This document shows, piece by piece, positions 14,269-21,844 of a DNA stretch of 43,640 nt. The notes under the pieces were generated by a model that saw only the letters and a program-made list of their open reading frames with translations, did not search any database and was not told where the DNA came from. Numbering within the stretch: the stretch's first letter is position 1; the number at the start of each line of letters is the position of its first letter. The translations under genes and the position numbers were made by a program. Location of the stretch: the NCBI GenBank assembly GCA_964195155.1, contig CAXMOP010000103.1, positions 1-43,640 on the forward strand, in the 5' to 3' direction. This DNA comes from JACZST01 sp964195155. Lineage in GTDB: Bacteria; Actinomycetota; Acidimicrobiia; Spongiisociales; UBA5794.

Positions 14269-16860
14269 TCAGGCGCCGAATACCGGGTCGCCGGTGTTGA
14301 ACGCCGCCCAGGCAAACCAGAAGTCGTTTCGGTGCACGACTGTGTCCAGCTCCTCCCCGGAGAGCTGCCCGTCGATGGCCCGCCCGAGCAGATCCCATGT
14401 CGAGCCGGTCTCGGCATCCGTGAAGGTGTCGTCACCGTTGGCGGTGAAGGTCAGCACGTCGTCCCCGACCCTGCGGTCGAAGGCGATGCCGGTTCCGATC
14501 GCTCGACCCTCTGCGATGCTCGCCGAATCCAGCGCATCGGCGGTGTCGCCGCCCCAGAAGATCGCCACCGGAACGCCGCCGACTTCGTCGTTGACGACCC
14601 GGGGACCGGCGATGATGCTGAAGGGGAAGGCCTTGTCGGCGTCGCCGACGGTGACCCCAACGACCCGCTCCAGGGCCGGGAAGCGATCATCGATCTCGCC
14701 GTCGAAGAGGAAGGGCCGGCTGCTCGACGAATACCCGACATACGGGTTGTTGCCGTAGCTGCGTCGATGCCCGGTCTGGCGACTGAGAACCTGGCCATCG
14801 GGGAACGAGGTCCGAAACTCATCCCATCCGACGATTGCCGACGGCAGCAGCTCGAGCTGTGTCCCCGCCAGCTCACCAACAATCGCCTCGCCGGTGATCT
14901 GCTGCCACAGCGTCTCGGTGGCGGAGTCCCACATCACCAGATCGCTGAAGCGCAGCAGACCGGACACCCCGAAGCGGAGCGTATCGCCCCCGACGGTCGG
15001 GTCGAAGACGACGGCGGTGTTGCACAGCGGGCAGAAGGTGACCGCCACGGGGCGGCCGCCGACGGTGGCGTTGACGATCTCGTGGAAGGTCATGATCCGT
15101 AACGGGAAGAAACGGACGTCGTCTCCGATCTCGAGCAGCACGCCGGGCTCCCGCCCTTCCAGCCACTCGGAGGCTTCGTCCACCGTCTCATACTCGGGTG
15201 CATCGATCGGTGGGATCACGTCGCGAGGATCAGATCCCCCGATTCCCGCGATCAGCTCGTCGAGGTCGATTGTGCGCCGTCCGAAGTCCGTATCCCACTC
15301 CAGCCGAGCCAGCGTCGGGGGCAGGTCGGGATCGACCTCGACGATGACGTCGGGACCCGCGGCCGAGGCGACGGGTGGCTCGTCGCCTCCGGGGGCGTCG
15401 GGGAGCAGGAACTCGGTGATCTTGGCGGCAAGCTGATCCTCGGTCAGCGGGCCATTGTGAGTGTCGACGATGGATCCGTCTGCGGCGATCAGTGCCGTGA
15501 ACGGCATCCCGATGGCGTCGAACTGGATGTACAGGGTGCCGTCCGGGTCCTCGATGAGATCGAACTCGACTCCGGTCTCCTCGATCAGCTCGAGGGCGGA
15601 GTCCCGATCGTCCTGGAGGTTGACACCGATGAAGCCGACCTCGCCGCCGAAGCGGTCCTGGACGGGGCGGATCGCCGCCGACAGCTCGGCAACGCACGAC
15701 GGGCACCATGAGGCCCAGAAGTTGACGACCAGCGGGGTTCCCCGGTAATCGGCAAAGCTGGTTGTGGTTCCATCGAACCGCAGGAAGGAGGTCGTCGGTG
15801 CCGGGTCGCCGGCCGGTGCGGCGCTGATCCCCGAGATCGGCTCGTCGGCCGGCATGGCCATCGCCGTCGAGCCGCCATCGGACGATCCGGAGTTGAGAAG
15901 GAATACGCCTGCTGTCAGCGCCAGTACGGCTGAAACCGCAACCCCGCGCACCAGGCGGCGGGGCGATCTCGGGGATGACCCGCCGGAGCCCGAATCCGAG
16001 TCGGATCCTCCTCCCGCCGAGAAGCGGTCCCTGAGGAAGGCGTATGTGGCGGTGGCGGCGATGAGGCCGCCCAAGACAACGCCCCACAGCAGGGCGTTCT
16101 CACCAAAGAGCTCGGTCGCCCGCTGCGACAGGGTCTCGAAGAACCGGAACGCTCCCGAATTGTTGAGCGCGCCGGCTCCCGAGGTCAGGGCGGTACCCCA
16201 GAACCACACGATGTAGGCGCCGGCGAGGACGAGCACCGCACCCGAAATCCGGTTGATGTAGCGGGCCGAGCCGCGGAGCCTGGTCACGATGGTCTGCTTG
16301 CCCAGCGCCATCACCACGGTGATACCGACCAGCATCATCGACATCCCGACCCCGTACACGATGAAGGTGGAGACGCCCGAAACCAGGCTGGAGGCGGTCA
16401 GCTGGGTGGCAACGACCGAGAGGAAGACGGGCAGGGTGCATGACAGCGAGGCCAGGCCGTACGAGATGCCGAATCCGAACACCGAGCGGAGTCCCTTGTC
16501 CTTACTGGCCCTCCCTGCCTTGGGCAGCCCGACGGTGAGCTCGTACCCGAACAGCATGGCGACACCGAGGACCGCAATGAGGGCGCCGACGCCGAGGGCG
16601 ATCCAGGGGATCCAGTCGATGACGGCGCGGAACCCCAACGTGATAGCGAGACCGGTGATACCGAACACGAGGAGGAAAGCCGCCGACATCACGCCGCCGA
16701 CGACGAGGGCGCGCCGCAGCGACGCGGCGCGTGACCGGTCCTCTTCCTGGTTGGTTCCCATGAAGTAGGAGAGGTAAGCGGGCAGCATGGCGAAGCCACA
16801 CGGGTTCAGCGTGGCGACCAGGCCGGCCCCAAAGGCGAGGGCGAGTGGTGCTTCAATCAC
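14269..16860 (-). CDS. CcdA-TlpA-DUF3179 three-domain redox fusion protein
   Basis: An 863-residue protein starts at GTG 16860 with AGGA upstream. Residues 1-222 are a CcdA/DsbD-type membrane reductant transporter with its two key cysteines, C21 (LNPCGFAMLP) and C141 (LSCTLPVF). Extra membrane helices follow at about 252-275 and 305-323. Residues about 345-487 are a TlpA/ResA-like thioredoxin with C386-P-S-C389 in WASWCPSC and the cis-proline in GMPFT. Residues about 515-860 are DUF3179, including the TFCPLCNTAVVFD pair C610/C613 and the HRRSYGNNPY segment. CcdA moves electrons from cytoplasmic thioredoxin across the membrane, and TlpA-like domains pass them to extracytoplasmic targets such as apocytochrome c. 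Having DUF3179 in the same chain suggests it is a redox client or partner. DUF3179 function is unknown. Confidence 0.92.
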   Translation of the reverse strand: MIEAPLALAFGAGLVATLNPCGFAMLPAYLSYFMGTNQEEDRSRAASLRRALVVGGVMSAAFLLVFGITGLAITLGFRAVIDWIPWIALGVGALIAVLGVAMLFGYELTVGLPKAGRASKDKGLRSVFGFGISYGLASLSCTLPVFLSVVATQLTASSLVSGVSTFIVYGVGMSMMLVGITVVMALGKQTIVTRLRGSARYINRISGAVLVLAGAYIVWFWGTALTSGAGALNNSGAFRFFETLSQRATELFGENALLWGVVLGGLIAATATYAFLRDRFSAGGGSDSDSGSGGSSPRSPRRLVRGVAVSAVLALTAGVFLLNSGSSDGGSTAMAMPADEPISGISAAPAGDPAPTTSFLRFDGTTTSFADYRGTPLVVNFWASWCPSCVAELSAAIRPVQDRFGGEVGFIGVNLQDDRDSALELIEETGVEFDLIEDPDGTLYIQFDAIGMPFTALIAADGSIVDTHNGPLTEDQLAAKITEFLLPDAPGGDEPPVASAAGPDVIVEVDPDLPPTLARLEWDTDFGRRTIDLDELIAGIGGSDPRDVIPPIDAPEYETVDEASEWLEGREPGVLLEIGDDVRFFPLRIMTFHEIVNATVGGRPVAVTFCPLCNTAVVFDPTVGGDTLRFGVSGLLRFSDLVMWDSATETLWQQITGEAIVGELAGTQLELLPSAIVGWDEFRTSFPDGQVLSRQTGHRRSYGNNPYVGYSSSSRPFLFDGEIDDRFPALERVVGVTVGDADKAFPFSIIAGPRVVNDEVGGVPVAIFWGGDTADALDSASIAEGRAIGTGIAFDRRVGDDVLTFTANGDDTFTDAETGSTWDLLGRAIDGQLSGEELDTVVHRNDFWFAWAAFNTGDPVFGA

Positions 16861-17007
16861 TGGCTTTCCTGCGATCTATCGGTGGCGTTGTGTCTCACAT
16901 GACCGGCAACGCGCCCCGTCGGTGCGGTGTTTCTGTGAATGACGCCGTCGAGACAATCAACGACCTGATGCGCGCTGCACGGCGTTTACCGCATAACCAG
17001 CCAGCCA

Positions 17008-18921
17008 ATGGAAAACCCCATGCCTTCCCTACGAACCCGACGACACCTTCTCAGCGCCCTCTTAATCACCCTCGGTGCAATGCTCCTCGCCAGTGTCTTC
17101 TTCAGCGCCGGCGACGCCAACGAAGAGACGGCTGCAGTGACCCTTGACGTGCTCGAGGTGCTCGTTGCCGAGGACCGGCTTGTCGAGGCCGAGATCCGGG
17201 TCGATGCCGACGTCGTCGTGGGAACCTTCGCTGCGGACACGGCCGCCGGCGAACCGGTGCCCTTCGAGACGCCGTATCCGGACGGGTTCGAAGGAGAGCT
17301 GACGGCGCTCCTCCTCGAATCGTCGGCGACCACCACCGTCGAACGCAGCGGCACGCCCCTTCTCAGCATCCTGATCGGATTCCTCCCGATCCTGCTCATC
17401 GCCGGGGTGGCGATCTTCTTCATCACCCGCATGTCGCGCTCGAGCGGTGGAATCCTCGGGGTGGGGAAGGCCAAGGCGAAACGGTTCTCCGCCGATTCGC
17501 CCAGGGTCACCTTCGACGATGTCGCCGGGCTCGACGAGGCCGTCGAGGAGCTGGCCGAGATCAAGGACTTCCTGGCGTCACCCGGCAAGTACACCGCGAT
17601 GGGAGCGAAGGTCCCCAAGGGGGTGCTCCTCGCCGGACCACCCGGGACGGGCAAGACCCTGCTGGCCCGCGCTGTCGCCGGTGAAGCGGACGTGCCCTTC
17701 TTCTCGATCTCCGGCTCCGAATTCGTCGAGATGTTCGTCGGTGTCGGCGCCAGCAGGGTGCGCGATCTCTTCACCCAGGCCAGCGCCGCCGGTCCCGCCA
17801 TCGTGTTCATCGACGAGATCGACGCCGTCGGGCGCCACCGAGGCGTCGGCCTCGGCGGGGGCAACGACGAACGGGAGCAGACCCTCAACCAGTTGCTCGT
17901 CGAGATGGATGGTTTCGACAGCGAGACCGGCGTCGTCGTGATCGCAGCCACCAACCGACCGGATGTCCTGGACCCCGCCCTGCTCCGGCCGGGACGCTTC
18001 GACCGCCAGGTGATGGTGGGCCTGCCGGGCCTGGACAGCAGGGCCAGGATCCTGCGGGTGCACGCCGAAGGCAAGCCCCTTGCTCTCGAAGTCGACCTCG
18101 AAGTCGTGGCCAGGCGCACCACGGGATTCACCGGGGCGGATCTCGCCAACCTGCTCAACGAGGGGGCGTTGCTTGCCGCAAGGCGGGACAGCTCCGCCAT
18201 CACCAGGCGCGACCTGGAGGAGGCCGTCGACAAAGTGATTGCCGGCCCGGAGCGTCGCAGCGCGGTTCTCAGCGACGAGGAGCAGCGGGTGATTGCCTAT
18301 CACGAGGCGGGCCACGCCCTGGTCGGGTGGGCGCTTCCCGGCGCCGACCCGATCCACAAGGTGACGATCATCCCTCGGGGCCAGGCCCTCGGGTTCACCC
18401 AGGCGCTGCCGACTGAAGATCGCCATCTCATGCACCGCAGCCAGCTCTGGAATCAGCTGGCCATGTTGGCGGGCGGTCGAGCCGCCGAGGAGCTCGTGTT
18501 CGGCGACCCGACGACCGGAGCCGCCAACGACCTGGAGAAGGCGACCGAAATCACCCGGCAGATGATCGAGCGCTACGGCATGAGCGATCGGCTCGGTTTC
18601 GTCGGCCTCGCCCAACCCGGTCCTGCCTTTCTCGGCCCGGGCGTGGGATATCCCAGCGCCCGCTCCGACGAGACCTCGACGGCCATCGACGAGGAGGTCA
18701 AGGACATCATCGGTGCGGCCCAGAACGAGGCGCAAACCATCCTGGCAGCACACCGAGCAGCCCTCGACGCCATGGCGGCAGCGCTTCTCGAGCACGAAAC
18801 CCTTGACGCCGATGAGATCGCCTCCGTGTTCACAGCCGTTCCGAAGTGGCGCCGGGCCGGTGCGGAGATCGGTGCCATCGAACCGCCATCACCCCGCACG
18901 GTGTCGCCCGCGGTGGCCTGA
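17008..18921 (+). CDS. ftsH: ATP-dependent zinc metalloprotease FtsH
   Basis: A 637-residue membrane-anchored AAA+ protease. It has helices at about 14-32 and 117-140 bracketing an extracytoplasmic domain. The AAA module follows, with Walker A GPPGTGKT (210-217), Walker B VFIDEID (266-272), the FVGVGASRVRDLF pore-loop region and LLRPGRFDRQ arginine fingers. The M41 protease domain has HEAGH (432-436) and the third zinc ligand D508 in GAANDLEKATE. FtsH removes misfolded and short-lived membrane and cytosolic proteins. Start at ATG 17008 (MENPMPSLRTRR); ATG 17020 is possible, and neither has a strong ribosome binding site. It is divergent from the CcdA fusion gene across 147 bp. The C-terminus is short compared with many actinobacterial FtsH proteins, suggesting a secondary paralogue. 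Confidence 0.95.
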   Translation: MENPMPSLRTRRHLLSALLITLGAMLLASVFFSAGDANEETAAVTLDVLEVLVAEDRLVEAEIRVDADVVVGTFAADTAAGEPVPFETPYPDGFEGELTALLLESSATTTVERSGTPLLSILIGFLPILLIAGVAIFFITRMSRSSGGILGVGKAKAKRFSADSPRVTFDDVAGLDEAVEELAEIKDFLASPGKYTAMGAKVPKGVLLAGPPGTGKTLLARAVAGEADVPFFSISGSEFVEMFVGVGASRVRDLFTQASAAGPAIVFIDEIDAVGRHRGVGLGGGNDEREQTLNQLLVEMDGFDSETGVVVIAATNRPDVLDPALLRPGRFDRQVMVGLPGLDSRARILRVHAEGKPLALEVDLEVVARRTTGFTGADLANLLNEGALLAARRDSSAITRRDLEEAVDKVIAGPERRSAVLSDEEQRVIAYHEAGHALVGWALPGADPIHKVTIIPRGQALGFTQALPTEDRHLMHRSQLWNQLAMLAGGRAAEELVFGDPTTGAANDLEKATEITRQMIERYGMSDRLGFVGLAQPGPAFLGPGVGYPSARSDETSTAIDEEVKDIIGAAQNEAQTILAAHRAALDAMAAALLEHETLDADEIASVFTAVPKWRRAGAEIGAIEPPSPRTVSPAVA

Positions 18922-19048
18922 GCCCACCACGGGAGCACATCTGCCGATGGATCCCACAGAACATCGCTGAACGTCGTCGAGCCGGTGCCCGGCCGACCGG
19001 TCGCTTGGTTTTCTGTGCCCCATCCGTGCGTCGCCACCCAGGCCGCCG

Positions 19049-19180
19049 CGCCCTGATCGACCGCTCGATCATGTCATTCTCGGTGATCAGCCGGTACAGC
19101 GAAGGGATCAGCTTGTGACGTGCCAGGTCGGCGGTCCCGCCGAAGATGACGGAGACGTGACGGTCGACGACGGGGTACGG
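19049..19180 (-). pseudogene. zwf: N-terminal remnant of glucose-6-phosphate dehydrogenase (zwf)
   Basis: Directly after the gnd stop and in the same frame, the minus strand reads VVDRHVSVIFGGTADLARHKLIPSLYRLITEN. This matches the glucose-6-phosphate dehydrogenase start (VIFGATGDLAxRKLIPALY), including the nucleotide-binding G-x-T-x-D-L-A. Similarity stops after about 45 codons and the remaining about 450 codons are missing; ftsH follows. There is no clear start codon. It is probably a deletion relic of a former gnd-zwf operon. The 127 bp between it and ftsH show no gene. Confidence 0.65.
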
Positions 19181-20089
19181 TCACGCCTTCCGTTTGATCT
19201 CGTGACCACCGAACTGGTTGCGCGTCGCCGAGAGCAGACGGTCGGCGTAGTCCACCTCGTCACGCGATCCGATCCGACGCATGAGCGATAGCGAGATGAC
19301 CGGTGCGGCGACATTGAGCTCGATCGCCTCAAACACGGTCCAGCGACCTTCACCGGAGTCGGGTACCCACGGCGCGATCCCGTCCAGCGTCGGGTTCTCC
19401 GCAATGGCATCCATGATGAGCTCGAGGAGCCAGGAGCGCACCACGCTGCCGTGTTCCCAGATCTCGGCGATCTGCGCGAGATCGAAGCCGAAATCCTTCT
19501 TGGCATCCAGAAGCGCGAACCCCTCCGCATACGCCTGCATGAGGCCGTACTCGATCCCATTGTGCACCATCTTCACGTAATGGCCGGCACCGGATTCTCC
19601 GGTGCGGCCCCAACCCCGATCCGGAGCCGGCGCCAACGTCTCGAAGATGGGACGCAGGCTCTCCACGATTTCGGCCTCGCCCCCCACCATCATCGAATAC
19701 CCCTCGGTGAGGCCCCAAACCCCGCCGCTGATGCCCACGTCGACGAAGTTGCCGCCGGCGGCGCGGCAGGCCTCGGCACGACGCAGCGTGTCTTTGTAGT
19801 TCGAGTTCCCGCCGTCGATGAGGACGTCCCCGTTGCCGAGCAGCGGCAGGAGGGCCTCGAGGGTGGCGTCGACCGGCCGGCCTGCCGGGACCATGATCCA
19901 CATGACTCGCCGGGAGGGGAGCTTCTCCACAAGTTCCTCGAGCGAACCGGCACCCTCCGTACCCCGATCGACGACGCCTTGAACCGCTTCGGGGTCGAGG
20001 TCGAAACCGACGACGCGGTGGCCTCCCCTGACGAGCCGTTCGGCCATGTTGGCTCCCATCTTGCCGAGGCCGACCATGCCAATGTCCAT
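19181..20089 (-). CDS. gnd: 6-phosphogluconate dehydrogenase, short (GndA/YqeC-type)
   Basis: A 302-residue protein starts at ATG 20089 with AAAGGAG upstream. The Rossmann motif MVGLGKMGANMAERL is followed by DGGNSNYKDTLRR, GISGGVWGLTEGYSMMVGG and the catalytic GHYVKMVHNGIEYG with its Lys and Asn. The family decarboxylates 6-phosphogluconate to ribulose 5-phosphate with NAD(P)+ in the oxidative pentose phosphate or related pathway. Its length is typical of the roughly 300-residue class rather than the 470-residue class. A truncated zwf follows in frame, so its partner must be encoded elsewhere or the pathway is modified. Confidence 0.92.
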   Translation of the reverse strand: MDIGMVGLGKMGANMAERLVRGGHRVVGFDLDPEAVQGVVDRGTEGAGSLEELVEKLPSRRVMWIMVPAGRPVDATLEALLPLLGNGDVLIDGGNSNYKDTLRRAEACRAAGGNFVDVGISGGVWGLTEGYSMMVGGEAEIVESLRPIFETLAPAPDRGWGRTGESGAGHYVKMVHNGIEYGLMQAYAEGFALLDAKKDFGFDLAQIAEIWEHGSVVRSWLLELIMDAIAENPTLDGIAPWVPDSGEGRWTVFEAIELNVAAPVISLSLMRRIGSRDEVDYADRLLSATRNQFGGHEIKRKA

Positions 20090-20182
20090 GTTGTTCTCCT
20101 TTCTGTCACCCGGTGAGGAGCGAATCCGCTCAGCTCCACGCCGAGAATCTCTGAGCATCACGGGTCGTTGGCCGCCTTGAAT

Positions 20183-21799
20183 CTACGCCTGCTCGCGCAA
20201 CTCCACTCTGCGGATCTTGCCGCTGATCGTCTTGGGCAACTCCGCAACGAACTCGATGTCGCGCGGGTACTTGTACGGAGCGGTGATCCGCTTGACGTGG
20301 TCCTGGATGTCGATGGCGAGCTCGTCGGATCCCTCGTAGCCGGGGGCCAGGATGATGTAGGCCTTGACGATCTGGCCGCGCTCCTCGTCGGGTTTGCCGA
20401 CCACGGCCGCCTCGGCCACCGCGGCATGTTCGAGGAGTATCGACTCCACCTCGAAGGGCCCGATGCGGTAGGCAGCCGACAGGATCACGTCGTCGGCGCG
20501 TCCGACGAACCAGATGTAGCCGTCGTCATCCATCCATGCCCGATCACCGGTGTAGTACCAGCCATGGCGAAACGCCTCGGCATTCTCCTGATCGTCGCGC
20601 CAGTACTCCACGAACAACCCGACCGGGCGCGGGTCGGTCCGCACCGCGATGTGGCCTTCTTCGCCCACCGGGACAACCGTGCCGTCATCATCGACAATCT
20701 GCACGTCGAACCCGGGTGCCGGTTTGCCCATCGACCCCGGCTTCACCGCCAGGCACGGGTAGTTGGCAACCAGGTTGACCGTTTCGGTCTGGCCGTACCC
20801 GTCATAGATGTCGAGTCCGGTGGCAGCCTTCCACACCGACATCACTTCGGGGTTGAGGGGCTCACCGGCCGAGGTCGTGTGACGAAGGGTGGAGAAGTCG
20901 TATTGGTCGAGGTCCATCTGGGCAAACACCCGGAAAATGGTGGGCGGTGCGCAGAAGCCAGTCACGCCCTGCTCGCCGATGATCCGCAGTAGGCGATCGA
21001 AGTCCGGCTTGCCCGCGACGTTCCACATGAGGATGGCGGCGCCGATGCGCCACTGGCCAAACAGCTTGCCCCACGCAGCCTTGGCCCAGCCGGTGTCGGA
21101 GACCGTCCAGTGGACGTCGTCGGGGCCCAGGTCGTGCCAAAACCGCGCCGTGATCTCGTGGCCGATCCCGTAGGAGGCATGGGAGTGGAGCACCATCTTC
21201 GGGTAGGCGGTGGTGCCGGAGGTGAAGTAGATCAGCAGCGGGTCGCTGCTCGCCGTGCCCACTCCCACCGCCACCGGATCGGCGGCGGCCATCCCGTCGG
21301 CGAGCGATGCCCAGCCATCCGGGCCCGAACCGACCACGATGCGAGTCGTCAACGTCGGACAGTCGGGCAACGCTTCGTCGACCCGGCGCGCCCCGTCGGA
21401 GTCGGTGACGGCGGCGACGGCCTCGGCCGCATTCACCCGGTAGGCGATGTCACGCGGCGTCAGCAGGGTGGTGGCGGGCATCGGCACCGCGCCGATCGTG
21501 AAGCAGCCGAGAAGGACCGAATACCAGTCGACCACCCGTGGCAACTGGACGAACACGCGGTCGCCCTTGGCGATCCCCAATGACCGGAGGTAGTTGGCGG
21601 CGCGGGCGGCGCCTTCGGCGATCTCGCCGAAGGTGTAGCGGGCCGCGGTGAGGCCATCGGGTTCCACGGCGATGAGCGCCAGCTTGTCCGGCGCGTCTGC
21701 CGCCCACCGATCGATCACGTCCACGGTGTAGTTGAAGCGCTCGGGAACCTCGAGTGCAAACGTCGCCCGCGTCTGTTCGTAGCTGACCATATTGCTCAC
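20183..21799 (-). CDS. AMP-forming acyl-CoA synthetase (medium-chain/ACS-like)
   Basis: A 538-residue ANL-superfamily enzyme starts at GTG 21799 behind GAGGAGG. Motifs in order: phosphate loop LIYFTSGTTAYPKM, DGYGQTE, YYTGDRAWMDDDGYIWFVGRADDVI (hinge), SAAYRIGPFEVE, and the C-terminal PKTISGKIRRVELRE with the lysine needed for adenylation. It activates a carboxylic acid to its acyl-CoA through an acyl-AMP. The sequence is nearest to acetyl- or medium-chain acyl-CoA synthetases; the exact acid is not predictable. It lies downstream of the sensor-channel operon on the same strand, separated by 45 bp with a short repeat, so it may be co-transcribed. Confidence 0.9.
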   Translation of the reverse strand: MSNMVSYEQTRATFALEVPERFNYTVDVIDRWAADAPDKLALIAVEPDGLTAARYTFGEIAEGAARAANYLRSLGIAKGDRVFVQLPRVVDWYSVLLGCFTIGAVPMPATTLLTPRDIAYRVNAAEAVAAVTDSDGARRVDEALPDCPTLTTRIVVGSGPDGWASLADGMAAADPVAVGVGTASSDPLLIYFTSGTTAYPKMVLHSHASYGIGHEITARFWHDLGPDDVHWTVSDTGWAKAAWGKLFGQWRIGAAILMWNVAGKPDFDRLLRIIGEQGVTGFCAPPTIFRVFAQMDLDQYDFSTLRHTTSAGEPLNPEVMSVWKAATGLDIYDGYGQTETVNLVANYPCLAVKPGSMGKPAPGFDVQIVDDDGTVVPVGEEGHIAVRTDPRPVGLFVEYWRDDQENAEAFRHGWYYTGDRAWMDDDGYIWFVGRADDVILSAAYRIGPFEVESILLEHAAVAEAAVVGKPDEERGQIVKAYIILAPGYEGSDELAIDIQDHVKRITAPYKYPRDIEFVAELPKTISGKIRRVELREQA

Positions 21800-21809
21800 A
21801 ACAAGCCTC

Positions 21810-21842
21810 CTCAGATCGAGTAGCTCAGATCGAATAGCTCAG
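21810..21842. repeat. short tandem repeat between sensor and acyl-CoA synthetase genes
   Basis: CTCAGATCGAGTAG (21810-21823) is followed by CTCAGATCGAATAG (21824-21837) and a partial third unit, CTCAG. One base differs between the two full copies. It sits just before the GTG-start region of the synthetase, in the gap after the sensor gene stop. Confidence 0.8.
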
Positions 21843-21844
21843 GG

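Noticed and set aside
17578..18795. 405-codon minus-strand open frame antisense to ftsH
   Set aside because: ftsH is unmistakable by motif, and the antisense frame has no recognisable domain.
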